DNA of 64,000 bases from Competibacter_A sp037045685. GTDB lineage: Bacteria > Pseudomonadota > Gammaproteobacteria > Competibacterales > Competibacteraceae. The notes beneath the pieces were generated by a model. It saw nothing but the letters and a program-made list of their open reading frames with translations. It had not been told where the DNA came from and did not search any database. Numbering within the stretch: the stretch's first letter is position 1; each line of letters begins with the position of its first letter. The stretch spans positions 124,001 through 188,000 of the forward strand of contig JBAOII010000014.1 of the NCBI GenBank assembly GCA_037045685.1, given 5' to 3'. A program made the translations under genes and the position numbers. Below, in pieces: positions 1 to 7,413 of this stretch.

Positions 1-377
1 TGCTGGATGAAGCGGTCCAACACCGTGGGGATGCCCAGAGGGCGGGTTTTTCCGTCCCCTTTCGGGATGTCCACTCGCTTGACCGGTTGCGGGCGGTAGT
101 GCCCCGTTTCCAGTTGCGCGCGGATGTCCAGCCAGCGGTGTTTGAGGTACTCGGGGAGTTCTTCGACGGTCATGCCGTCGATGCCCGGCGCGCCTTTGTT
201 CTGGCGCACTCGCTTCAAGGCGCGTTGCAGGTTGGCCCGTTCCAACACTTGGGCCAACAACGCGCAGGGAGGAATCGACTCGGGGTGTCCATCCGATCCA
301 GCCACGGGTTCACCCGGCGGCGGGGCCGCCGCCAGCCGAGGCTGGAGGTCTGGTGCGTTCTCGTTGCTCTTCGTCAT
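1..377 (-). CDS. ltrA: Group II intron reverse transcriptase/maturase, N-terminal part
   Basis: This is the amino-terminal ~125 residues of a group II intron-encoded protein; the rest runs off the left edge. Reading leftwards from the ATG at 377, a low-complexity Pro/Ala leader is followed by the RT-0/RT-1 signature of the family: an ERANLQRALKRVRQNKGAPG stretch, GIDGMTVEEL, and then DGKTRPLGIPTVLDRFIQQ, the diagnostic retron/intron RT block. Such proteins help the intron RNA splice and copy it into new DNA sites. The start is the first ATG after the ribozyme 5' domains. The catalytic YADD motif lies outside the window, so activity cannot be judged. Confidence 0.93.
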   Translation of the reverse strand, partial: MTKSNENAPDLQPRLAAAPPPGEPVAGSDGHPESIPPCALLAQVLERANLQRALKRVRQNKGAPGIDGMTVEELPEYLKHRWLDIRAQLETGHYRPQPVKRVDIPKGDGKTRPLGIPTVLDRFIQ

Positions 378-782
378 GGTCCTTTGTCTTCCATCGTTCG
401 GGCCTTCGGCGGGGGCTGCCGCCTAATATGCCCTCTGCTGACTTCTCCACGGTATTCGGCGCCCGTCTCCAGGCGCCCGGCTTCGATCTCTTGAAGCACC
501 GGGGAGATCTCCCGGGGTAAGACACGTTACCTTCGCGGCATAGACGCCGGATTTACAAAATGCACCCCTTCGCAGATGGAGGACTTCGTGGTCACGTGCC
601 CACTCGTCCCGGATGCATCACGCCTCATATCCGGTTTTTGTTCATCGCCCCGCCGTTTCGGATTGGGCTTCCTCCAGACCCCGCCTCGCGACGACGCCCT
701 TGCCCTTCTCCTTGCCTTCGGCTCTGCGTAAACCTGGCCATAGGACTTCCACCTATGAAGTAACGCGCCATGCCCGGCGCAC
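378..782 (-). ncRNA. Group II intron ribozyme, 5' domains
   Basis: This non-coding stretch precedes the maturase. It begins on the minus strand with GTGCGCC at 782, matching the group II 5' consensus GTGYG, although GTGTG at 784 is an alternative. About 30 nt further on is GGTGGAAGTCC, a typical domain I segment. The ~400 nt between the 5' end and the maturase ATG is the usual length for domains I-III plus the start of IV. The 3' domains V/VI are outside the window, so class and splicing competence are undetermined. Confidence 0.8.
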
Positions 783-846
783 ACGTGGAGGTAACCGGCG
801 CTGCGCGGCTTTATCGCGAAGCGTCCGGTGGACCGCAGGGTTGGGC
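783..846 (-). repeat. attC site of the VOC cassette, interrupted by the intron
   Basis: Just after the VOC stop codon the minus strand has GCCCAAC at 840-846, a perfect RYYYAAC simple site. It is followed by CCTGCGGTCCACCGGACGC and, further on, GCGCCGGTTACCTCCACGT. This is the usual layout of an integron attC, but the closing GTTRRRY core is missing because the group II intron begins there. The remaining core should lie at the intron 3' end outside the window. Confidence 0.6.
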
Positions 847-886
847 GTCATACAGCAGCGCTTACGGTGAGAAGATGTCGTTTTCA

Positions 887-1270
887 TTACGTCTGATAGG
901 ACGATATTTCAATGAGATTGCCATCCGGATCCCGAAAGTAAACGGACGTTATCGGGCCAAGAGCGCCAGTGCGAGGAACTGGCCCTTCTTCGATCTTTAT
1001 GTCGTACTCGCGTAGATGGTCGATGACTGATTCGGGCGACTCACAGGTAACGAAGCACAAGTCGGCCGAACCGGGGACGGGATGGTTTGCGTGAGGGGCG
1101 ATGGGCGCATCAGCGGGATGAAGGTTGATCTTCGATTGCCCAAAGGCAAGCGCTTTCCGCCCGGCGCCAAAAGTAACAGGCGCCATGCCAAGAACTTTCT
1201 GATAGAAGGAAATTATTGCATCCACATCTCGCACGGTAAGTACGAAATGATCGAGGCGCTCAATTTGCAT
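887..1270 (-). CDS. VOC (glyoxalase/bleomycin-resistance superfamily) protein, cassette-borne
   Basis: A 127-aa single-domain VOC protein. It opens MQIERLDHFVLTVRDVDAI, with the first metal-ligand His in LDHF, and closes with DPDGNLIEISSYQT, whose Glu is the usual last metal ligand. Homologues include lactoylglutathione lyases, dioxygenases and antibiotic-binding proteins; the substrate cannot be read from the sequence. The start at 1270 sits just inside the cassette after the upstream attC and fits the family N-terminus, whereas the longer frame would run through the attC. It is flanked by attC sites at 783-846 and 1291-1368, so it is a single integron gene cassette transcribed away from intI. 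Confidence 0.88.
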   Translation of the reverse strand: MQIERLDHFVLTVRDVDAIISFYQKVLGMAPVTFGAGRKALAFGQSKINLHPADAPIAPHANHPVPGSADLCFVTCESPESVIDHLREYDIKIEEGPVPRTGALGPITSVYFRDPDGNLIEISSYQT

Positions 1271-1290
1271 GAGGACTCCCAGTGTTTGAC

Positions 1291-1368
1291 GCCCAACGTT
1301 GAAGTTCAGCCAACGGCGGAAGCAAGCGAAGCTTGCTGTAGCCGGTCGGCTGGAACGCAGGGTTGGTC
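1291..1368 (-). repeat. Integron attC recombination site
   Basis: An imperfect inverted repeat between two cassette genes. On the minus strand it starts with GACCAAC (1362-1368) and ends with the perfect core GTTGGGC (1291-1297). The interior contains the self-complementary AGCAAGCTTCGCTTGCT near 1320-1340. Its 78-bp length is normal for attC. It lies 3' of the DUF7660-like gene and therefore belongs to that cassette. Confidence 0.8.
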
Positions 1369-1374
1369 GGCAAC

Positions 1375-1665
1375 TCACTCATAGATTTTTCCGCAGTAGA
1401 GAAACACAGCGAACTTCCGCCACAGGCTGACCGACGACAAGCCTTGCTTTGAACCAAAATTGCTGTCCTCTGCCCACGCAATTGCCGCCTCAAGGAAAGA
1501 ATCAATTTAGGTGTTCTCCCAGCCTCCGACATCAGGGCCATAAGGCGATGCTGCATCCTTGCTCTCGGCTTGAGCCGCCGATCTACGATCCTGGGTGAGC
1601 GCGCGAACGAAGGCCAAGAAAGATTCTTGATCCGAGACGTGCTCTAGTTGCTCATGAAGTTTCAT
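1375..1665 (-). pseudogene. DUF7660-like cassette protein with an in-frame stop
   Basis: The 97-codon frame starts MKLHEQLEHVSDQESFLAFV and continues to PYGPDVGGWENT, where a TAA occurs at 1507-1509. The same frame resumes immediately with IDSFLEAAIAWAEDSNFG and ends KFAVFLYCGKIYE before a TGA at 1375. Full-length family members read straight through this point with a Thr or Ser, so a single nonsense change splits an otherwise intact ~96-aa protein. These small acidic proteins are common in integron cassettes and of unknown function. A truncated 52-aa product is possible but loses the conserved second half. Confidence 0.75.
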
Positions 1666-1682
1666 TGGAGCTCGCTTTTGAC

Positions 1683-1772
1683 GCCCAACGTCCGAGGTGA
1701 GGGGCGGCCGACCGAAGGGAGGGAACCCAGAAGCGCAGCTTCTGGGCCGTCCCATCGACCGAATGGTTAGGC
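1683..1772 (-). repeat. Integron attC recombination site
   Basis: A 90-bp site with consensus ends on the minus strand: GCCTAAC at 1766-1772, overlapping the stop codon of the upstream cassette gene, and GTTGGGC at 1683-1689. The central arms contain the perfect palindrome CCCAGAAGCTGCGCTTCTGGG (two 10-base arms with one central base). It is the clearest attC in the array. Confidence 0.9.
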
Positions 1773-2285
1773 GTAGTTGCCATTGGGATCTAGACGGTCG
1801 CGCATTCTTCTACTCTTGATGTCGCCTTGCACACAATACTTGCAAAGACAGCGCGGTGGCGAGCCCTTCGCATTGGGGAGGAAACGCCAGCCAACGCTGG
1901 GAAGGACGCGGATGGAAGTTATCTCGGAGGCGGCGATGCCTCTTGGGATAACAACCTCGTAACCAAGCAAGCGTTCATTGCGAAGGCGCGCGGTTGCCAC
2001 GGCGGCGGTAACCAATGTCTTTTCCTTGTTGTAGAGGCCGGCCCAAACGAGTTCGTCGTCGGGAACCCGGAAATAGACACCAACGGCGACTCTGTGTCCT
2101 CGCCGCTTTAGCTCCCGAACCCACTGGTGGGACACCATGAAGTCTTCGATTACCGGCATTGCGAAGACACCCCATTTGTGTTGCCCATTCTCGAACTCGC
2201 GCCAGCGATTCTTGGGTAAGGCCAAGCCACCTCTGCGCATTGAATGTGCATCTCGTTCATCGGCAATATGGACGAAGATCGGCAT
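1767..2285 (-). CDS. Uncharacterised cassette protein with HIADE N-terminus and C-terminal zinc knuckle
   Basis: A 172-aa protein of unknown function. The N-terminus MPIFVHIADERDAHSMRRGGL has the spacing His-x-(6-10)-Ser/Ile-x3-GL seen at the start of ADP-ribosyltransferase-fold enzymes such as DarT and KptA. This is a visual resemblance only. The middle carries the conserved-looking block PVIEDFMVSHQWVRELKRRG and GVYFRVPDDELVWAG. The C-terminus has a CLCKYC knuckle followed by a basic helix. The start at 2285 lies 7 nt from the attC to its right, and the stop overlaps the attC on its left, so this is a compact one-gene cassette. It could be a toxin-like or RNA-modifying enzyme; confidence is high that it is a gene and low for any role. 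Confidence 0.75.
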   Translation of the reverse strand: MPIFVHIADERDAHSMRRGGLALPKNRWREFENGQHKWGVFAMPVIEDFMVSHQWVRELKRRGHRVAVGVYFRVPDDELVWAGLYNKEKTLVTAAVATARLRNERLLGYEVVIPRGIAASEITSIRVLPSVGWRFLPNAKGSPPRCLCKYCVQGDIKSRRMRDRLDPNGNYA

Positions 2286-2291
2286 GACGAC

Positions 2292-2390
2292 GCCTAACGC
2301 TTCACATCACCGGCAGCAAAAAGCGGTGTGGCTGGAGCGTAGCGGAAGCCGCGCTGCTTCTTGCTGTCCGAGTGCATGTGATTGTTCGGC
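2292..2390 (-). repeat. Integron attC recombination site
   Basis: A 99-bp site with GTTCGGC at 2384-2390 and GCCTAAC at 2292-2298 on the plus strand, giving GTTAGGC as the minus-strand core. The arms contain AAGCAGCGCGGC/GCTTCCGCTACGC-type complementary segments. It closes the SIR2-HerA cassette, beginning 6 nt after the HerA stop codon. Confidence 0.8.
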
Positions 2391-2396
2391 CTTTAT

Positions 2397-4256
2397 CTAA
2401 TTGCCGGCCATTCGACTTGCTACTGCCGCAATCTCTTGTTCGGTGAGCCGTTCAAGGATCCAGCCCTTGGCAAATTTTGCCGTTTCTGATTTGGGTAATT
2501 GGTTCTGGGCAAGATCTCGAATTCGCACCCGAGCTGGCATCGCAGCACCTTCACCGACAAAAATCGCCTCTTGCTGGGCCAAATTTGGTAGAGCTTTCGT
2601 CATACCGGACAAACCATCCGGAAGGAAACGAGACACATGTTGTTGGTCTGCAGAATTCGTAAGCCGCAGAACGAGCCATGTGCCACACTGAGAAATTACT
2701 GTGCTTTCAACATCCGCTGGTCGCTGACTAACTAGCATCAAACCAATACCATATTTTCGTCCTTCACGAGCTATCCTCCTAATGGCGGTTTGAGCAGCAG
2801 CGTACTCTGCTTCCCCTCTGTCAGGCACATATCGGTGAGCTTCTTCGCAAACTAGAACGACCGGATCGCGCCTTCGCTCATCAGTTGTTTGGTAAACCTT
2901 ATATTGAAACAAAAGGCGGGCTAGCATAGCGGCAAGTGGGCCTGCAACTTCATTTGGAAGGCCGGAAATATCGAGGATACGAATATCTTGGTCAACACCG
3001 CCTTCATCTTGAAGCTGGCCAACTAATTGAGCAATAATATGCTCAAGGGATGGGCTATCATTGGTCCAATCCTGCATCATGAAACGAATTCGCGGATCAC
3101 GTCTTAATACCGACAATTTATCAAGAATCGACTTGAAATTTTCAGCAAACTCTCCAGGCGCAACGCGCTCAGTTAACTGTGTTCCCTTCTTAATTCGCGC
3201 GGCCTGGAGAAATTCAATGTGATTCCGAACTTCCTCAAGACTGAAAGGTCGTGGCTTGTCTCGGTCAAATTCACTAAGCCTTTCTATCTCAACTCCCGCG
3301 TTAGGGCGCGGTGAATCAGGATCATATCCATCATTGGGTATCTCAACATCATAGTTCGCTGGCGCTTGGGCTACAAGTCCAGAAGCGACCATTCTCGCGT
3401 GCGTAAGTGCTTTGTAAATAATGTTGTTTTGCGAGGTTGCCTCTCTTTCGGTTTTACCAATAGCAAGTAACCGGAATTCTTCGGCACTCATTAACCAGTA
3501 AGGCAAGCTTATCGGAGAACCCGTGGTCTCTTCGTTTCCAAGTGGGTCGTATGCGCGATATATGATCGCTCGATCTTTGAAAGCGTGCCCATATTCCCCA
3601 TGGGGATCTATAATAAGGATGCGCGGATGACACAATGCGCCAGGTTCCGCGTTGTGTTCGAGCATGCTATGAAGCAAAGCGGCAACAGCACCGGATTTCC
3701 CGGACCCCGTTGAGCCAAGAACAGCGCAATGCATTCCGAGCATTTTGTCAACATTTGCTTTACAGGCGGTATTATCTGCGCCTACGTAATGAGCAAATGG
3801 AACGAGCGGACTATAGGCGCCATCGTTTTGCTGTCCTTCCGCAGCCGAATAGATTTGGCTGGTTTCCTCACGAGTGAGCAAATGCACGCTCTGGCGGGGC
3901 AACGGATAGGTTGTAACGCCACGGACGAACCGCAGTTTCTGTTCTGCTGCATTCCAGATACCCTCGGCAAACAGCTCTACTTCCATCAGTCTTTGGTCAG
4001 CATCCGGTGGAATTGGCTTAGCAAGCTCAAGCAATTCCTCGGAACGCATGCGCAATAAAGTCACAAACCCGAATACCAGACGCCTTCCGAAGTGGACTTT
4101 GACGATGCTACCGATTTGGCCAATGGGATAAACTCTTCCTTCAAATGTTCGGGTTAGTTCCGTAACGTCCCCAGATAACTCAACTCGAATCGAAGTTCCA
4201 GACACTTCGACGATATGCCCAACCTTCAAGTCTGAAATAAGTTCAAATGTGTTCAT
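2397..4256 (-). CDS. herA: HerA-type ATPase of a SIR2-HerA antiphage system
   Basis: A 619-aa HerA/FtsK-clade DNA-translocase-like ATPase. It has an N-terminal beta-barrel (HAS-barrel-like, residues 1-100) and a Walker A, GSTGSGKSG, near residue 182, followed by RILIIDPHGEYGHAF. Walker B, VVLVCEEAHRYVP, lies near 468. The C-terminal block IGLMLVSQRPADVESTVISQ is the HerA sensor/arginine region. All catalytic motifs look intact. Its ATG overlaps the stop of the SIR2 gene (ATGA), so the two are translationally coupled. SIR2-HerA pairs assemble into large complexes that deplete NAD or cleave DNA on phage infection. An archaeal-type HerA-NurA repair role is unlikely because no NurA is present. 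Confidence 0.92.
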   Translation of the reverse strand: MNTFELISDLKVGHIVEVSGTSIRVELSGDVTELTRTFEGRVYPIGQIGSIVKVHFGRRLVFGFVTLLRMRSEELLELAKPIPPDADQRLMEVELFAEGIWNAAEQKLRFVRGVTTYPLPRQSVHLLTREETSQIYSAAEGQQNDGAYSPLVPFAHYVGADNTACKANVDKMLGMHCAVLGSTGSGKSGAVAALLHSMLEHNAEPGALCHPRILIIDPHGEYGHAFKDRAIIYRAYDPLGNEETTGSPISLPYWLMSAEEFRLLAIGKTEREATSQNNIIYKALTHARMVASGLVAQAPANYDVEIPNDGYDPDSPRPNAGVEIERLSEFDRDKPRPFSLEEVRNHIEFLQAARIKKGTQLTERVAPGEFAENFKSILDKLSVLRRDPRIRFMMQDWTNDSPSLEHIIAQLVGQLQDEGGVDQDIRILDISGLPNEVAGPLAAMLARLLFQYKVYQTTDERRRDPVVLVCEEAHRYVPDRGEAEYAAAQTAIRRIAREGRKYGIGLMLVSQRPADVESTVISQCGTWLVLRLTNSADQQHVSRFLPDGLSGMTKALPNLAQQEAIFVGEGAAMPARVRIRDLAQNQLPKSETAKFAKGWILERLTEQEIAAVASRMAGN

Positions 4257-5431
4257 ACAGCAATGACCTCCGCCCCACTATTTAGCAACTTGGTGACGCC
4301 AGCAAACGTCCACCAATCTCGCTTTGTTGGCGTGGTCGGAGGTGAATATGGTCCGTCCGAGCCCACATATAAACCATCTTCAGAAATGACATAGGCGCGC
4401 TTTCCCCATGAACTTGTCCTCCAGGTTTGAAGCAGAGGACTTAGCTTTCGAGCGCAAGCAAGAAGTGTTGTCTTATTTTCAGGACGTTGTAGTGCCAGCT
4501 CTATTTCTTGGTTAATATGTTCGTCCCCAAAGCTGTACCCGCAGGTAACAAGGACGTTTTCTTCACGCGCACCAAGCGCTCGACGAAACAAATCAAATTG
4601 AGCCGCGAAGGGATCTCGTTGAGTTGCTAAATATTTGGTAGATTGCGGGTAAATTAAAACACGAGAAGTTTTCTTCGGATAAAGATCACCGTCGCGGACT
4701 CGCCACACATGATCGTCTTCGCCCAAGTGCCAATCAATCGATCCGTGAAGCTTGATTACGTGGGCACGGTCTCGATGGTTTGGTTCATCATCGCCATACC
4801 TATGACTTCGATATGCTACAGCTCCACCTGAAAAACCATCCCAGTACGAAAAACCGCCGAGCGCAAGTGCGTCTTCAACGAGCGTGTCATAGTTGGTGGT
4901 AAAAAGGCGGACCGCTCTTCGGCGCTCCGCGATTCCCGCTTGGCTTCGGTTAAATAAAGCTGAAACGAATGCCGAATGTTGATCGATCGTTACGATCCTG
5001 TTATCAATCGTTCCGACTTCCTCCGGCGCTCCACAAGGTTTTGCAGGTTTATATCCCCATCGGATGGTTTCAGCAATCCATGTGAGAATCCGTTGGTGAA
5101 GATTATCTAGGTCCCCCACCGTGAGAGTAACGCCATCAAAATCGACGTTCTTGTTCTTGGATCGGTCAGTAATCGCCCGGTGATCCCCGAGTTGGCTCAA
5201 GATATGCTCGATATGAGAATCGTCAGAAAGCTGGCTCTTAACGAATTCTAGAACCTTAGAGTCATTTGGCTGTCCTTCGCTCTTCGCCTTGGCAAGAACG
5301 CGCTCGGTCAAGGGCCACATCAGAGGAATCCCAGCATCAAGGCTAATCCCCGCGCCAAACAACCATGATTGATTACTTGCCGCTAAGAGATTATCGAGCT
5401 GGGCTAGAGAATCTTTGGTTAACGAATCCAT
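4253..5431 (-). CDS. SIR2-domain NADase, antiphage effector
   Basis: A 392-aa protein with a SIR2-like Rossmann domain. The NAD-binding GAGIS is at residues 26-30, TTNYD is near 178, LHGSIDW near 230, and a CGYSFGDEHINQ segment typical of SIR2 defence proteins near 300. The C-terminal ~80 residues match no domain I recognise. It is the first gene of a two-gene operon with HerA, so it most likely forms the NADase/nuclease half of a SIR2-HerA (Nezha-like) complex causing abortive infection. Both genes lie between attC sites, so the operon is carried on one ~3.1-kb integron cassette, larger than usual. Confidence 0.92.
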   Translation of the reverse strand: MDSLTKDSLAQLDNLLAASNQSWLFGAGISLDAGIPLMWPLTERVLAKAKSEGQPNDSKVLEFVKSQLSDDSHIEHILSQLGDHRAITDRSKNKNVDFDGVTLTVGDLDNLHQRILTWIAETIRWGYKPAKPCGAPEEVGTIDNRIVTIDQHSAFVSALFNRSQAGIAERRRAVRLFTTNYDTLVEDALALGGFSYWDGFSGGAVAYRSHRYGDDEPNHRDRAHVIKLHGSIDWHLGEDDHVWRVRDGDLYPKKTSRVLIYPQSTKYLATQRDPFAAQFDLFRRALGAREENVLVTCGYSFGDEHINQEIELALQRPENKTTLLACARKLSPLLQTWRTSSWGKRAYVISEDGLYVGSDGPYSPPTTPTKRDWWTFAGVTKLLNSGAEVIAV

Positions 5432-5459
5432 AAATCTTTTTCATTCCTGGTGCTTTGAA

Positions 5460-5540
5460 GCCGAACGTTTAGCTTGAGGGGCGCGGAGACAGCAAGCAAA
5501 GCTTGCTGGCGAAGCGTCCCACTCGAAGCGATTGTTATGC
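5460..5540 (-). repeat. Integron attC recombination site
   Basis: An 81-bp site with GCATAAC at 5534-5540 and GTTCGGC at 5460-5466 on the minus strand. The middle is the strong palindrome CCAGCAAGCTTTGCTTGCTG. The GCATAAC/GTTATGC type of simple site deviates from RYYYAAC but is shared with the attI-like junction at 6211. Confidence 0.75.
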
Positions 5541-5541
5541 A

Positions 5542-6192
5542 TTATTTGCTTCCCACATTTATCTTTGATATCGCCTCTTTAATAATCTCAGTGATATTTT
5601 CATTAATTGGTTTCGGAGCTACGCCAAAATCAATATGCTTTGGCGAAAGAATTGCAACTAATGCCTCCAGATTGCTTAAGTCACTAGACGCTAGCTCCAT
5701 GGCATCTGCAACCGAAAACAAGTGATCTGATATTCGGAAATGGTAACGCGTGAAATTAACGAATATTTGTATTAAATACACTGCAAGAAGCACAGAACCA
5801 AATCTTAATATAGTCTCACCTATTGTGTTGATCATGAATGCACGCTCATTTGCTTGCTGCGTCAAAATTCTATTCTGCTCCTTCAGTTTTTCAAGTTCAT
5901 CATTTACCTTGGCTGAGGCACTTACCCCTTCTCGTGGCGGCTCAATAGCTTGATCAGAGCGATAAGAAAATCCAAGACCAGATATTTCAATTCTATAAGC
6001 AAGATTGGTGTTAAGGGTATAGCTTGACTTCGAGAAGAAAAATACAAGCACTGTCATTACGATGATGACGTTGGCCAGGATAAGCAGTCTGGCGAATGTG
6101 CGACCGTGCGATGCCCGTTTTCTTATTGCGGTAATCACGGCTGCGATATTCGGAGCAACCACTTGCAGTTGATCAGTTTGTGACTCTGCCAT
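5542..6192 (-). CDS. Two-helix membrane protein, first cassette
   Basis: A 216-aa protein of unknown function. The N-terminal ~34 residues are cytoplasmic and rich in A/I/R. TM1 (ARLLILANVIIVMTVLVFFF) spans about 35-54, a ~75-residue loop follows with a coiled coil (KVNDELEKLKEQNRILTQQ) at about 93-118, and TM2 (FGSVLLAVYLIQIFVNF) spans about 130-148. A ~65-residue soluble tail follows. It is the first cassette after the putative attI, the best-expressed slot of an integron. Its GC content is near 42%, lower than the surrounding chromosome, as expected of a captured cassette. The architecture loosely resembles effector or sensor subunits of phage-defence cassettes, but nothing in it is diagnostic. 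Confidence 0.8.
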   Translation of the reverse strand: MAESQTDQLQVVAPNIAAVITAIRKRASHGRTFARLLILANVIIVMTVLVFFFSKSSYTLNTNLAYRIEISGLGFSYRSDQAIEPPREGVSASAKVNDELEKLKEQNRILTQQANERAFMINTIGETILRFGSVLLAVYLIQIFVNFTRYHFRISDHLFSVADAMELASSDLSNLEALVAILSPKHIDFGVAPKPINENITEIIKEAISKINVGSK

Positions 6193-6279
6193 TAGGTAGT
6201 CCTTCTCAAGGCATAACTACAAGTAGACACCCTAAAAGGCGTGTTATTTTGCACCTGATGGGTGTATATCAAAAATATC
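6193..6279 (-). other. Putative attI site of the integron
   Basis: Between the first cassette gene and the intI remnant lies GCATAAC at 6211-6217 (minus strand GTTATGC), the same core as the neighbouring attC at 5534-5540. The ~45 bp to its right (TACAAGTAGACACCC and GGGTGTCTACTTGTA when read on the two strands) lacks the long symmetric arms of an attC, as expected for attI. Its position next to a divergent intI N-terminus supports the assignment. Confidence 0.5.
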
Positions 6280-6429
6280 ATGGATAAATCCTTCGATATA
6301 GCAACGCCTTACAAAGATATTGATTCCCTAATGATCGATAAAAATACCCCTCAAGCTGCGCGGCGTCAACTTCCAAAGCCGCTGGAAAAGGTTCGCGACA
6401 AAATCCGCCTCAGGTTCCGCTCGTATCTC
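6280..6429 (+). pseudogene. intI: Integron integrase, truncated N-terminus
   Basis: About 50 codons starting MDKSFDIATPYK and including LPKPLEKVRDKIRLRFRS. This matches the first helix of IntI-type tyrosine recombinases, where KLLDQVRDKIRLKHYS-like sequence is usual, and it is divergent from the cassettes as intI should be. The similarity stops around 6420. From 6457 the DNA is instead a copy of the 3' end of the spermidine-synthase-like gene. The catalytic R-H-R-Y residues are therefore absent and the integrase is dead; the integron would depend on another integrase. Confidence 0.6.
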
Positions 6430-6456
6430 GCACCGATATTGTCGATTCAGATCAGC

Positions 6457-6715
6457 TTACTGCTGCGTCACCTGACTCCACTCCCGCTCATGATAGTGTA
6501 CCAAGATTTGATTGTTCAGCCGGTTGATCTCGGTTTCGACCGGCCCCATGTCCGGCGGAAACTGGAATAGCGCGGCGGTGGTATCGACGGTCAGGAAGCG
6601 CAGGCCGGGCGGATAGCGGTCGGGCGCTCGCCAGGGCTGGCGGGTCGCCAGCGCGAAACCCCATTCGCCGAACGCCGGGACACAGGTATGATAGGCGATA
6701 CGCCGCGCCAGTTGT
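6457..6715 (-). pseudogene. 3' fragment of the spermidine-synthase-like gene (duplicate)
   Basis: About 86 codons reading YHTCVPAFGEWGFALATRQP through to LNNQILVHYHEREWSQVTQQ. It is about 90% identical to the C-terminus of the intact gene at 7497. The DNA matches 7497-7748 almost base for base and breaks at about 6715, where a toxin-antitoxin module begins. The left edge directly abuts the truncated intI. It has no start codon of its own and is a rearrangement scar. Confidence 0.85.
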
Positions 6716-6738
6716 CGCGCCCCGCCGGAGGAAAGCCG

Positions 6739-6975
6739 ATGCAAACCATTCATGCAGTTTACGAAAACGGAATTTTTTGGCCCATCGATCCGGTCGAGTT
6801 GCCGGATCGATGCGAGGTGGAAATTACAGTCCGACCCCAGCCGGTGAGAATCGCGCAAAATACGCTGGCCCGGCTGGCGGAGATCGGCCGCCAGTTCCCG
6901 GCCAATCCGGACCTGCCCACCGATTTGGCCGCACAGCACGACCACTATCTTTATGGCCTGCCCAAGCGGCCATGA
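6739..6975 (+). CDS. Antitoxin of the AF2212/DUF104 type
   Basis: A 78-aa protein beginning MQTIHAVYENGIFWPIDPVE, the characteristic AF2212-like (DUF104) antitoxin start: a short beta sheet with an I-x-A-x-Y-E-N/D-G-x-F pattern. The second half is a helical linker that would wrap the toxin. It overlaps the PIN-domain toxin by ATGA, the usual antitoxin-first arrangement. The start is placed at 6739, preceded by GGAGGAAAG. The partner is frameshifted, so the module may be inactive while the antitoxin survives. Confidence 0.85.
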   Translation: MQTIHAVYENGIFWPIDPVELPDRCEVEITVRPQPVRIAQNTLARLAEIGRQFPANPDLPTDLAAQHDHYLYGLPKRP

Positions 6976-7383
6976 TTTTTGTCGATACCAGTTTTCTGCT
7001 GGCGTTGTTGAACCCCCGCGACGATTTGCATTCCCGCGCCCAGGCATGGGGCGGCGGCGATTGTCGAACCGCTGATCGTGACGGAATATGTGATTTTGGA
7101 AATGGTCAATGGCTTGTCCATGCCGGCGGATCGCCCGAAAGCCCATTCGGTGGTTCAGGAAATCCAAACCGCATCTGACTGGAAATGGGTGCCTGCCGCC
7201 AACGCGCTGTTTGAAGCGGGAATTCGACTGCACCGAGAGCGCGGCGACAAGGCTTGGTCTTTGACCGATTGCATCTCTTTCCACGTCATGGGACAGCATG
7301 AGATCTGCCGGGCGCTCACCTTCGATCATCATTTCGAACAAGCGGGCTACGAAGCGTTGTTGCGACGAGAGCCAACCCAATAA
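6972..7383 (+). pseudogene. vapC: PIN-domain toxin with a +1 frameshift
   Basis: The N-terminal frame gives MIFVDTSFLLALLNPRDDLHSRAQAWG, with the first PIN aspartate in VDTSF. At about 7048 the frame shifts by +1 (TGGGGCGGCGGCG, expected TGGGGCGCGGCG) and continues as the complete remainder VEPLIVTEYVILEMVNG, ending SLTDCISFHVM and LTFDHHFEQAG. All four acidic PIN positions are present across the two frames. The total length of 412 nt is one base over a multiple of three. Either the toxin is inactivated or there is a one-base sequence error. Confidence 0.8.
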
Positions 7384-7413
7384 AGAAAAGTGGTGGTGAA
7401 CGCCTTGCAGCTT

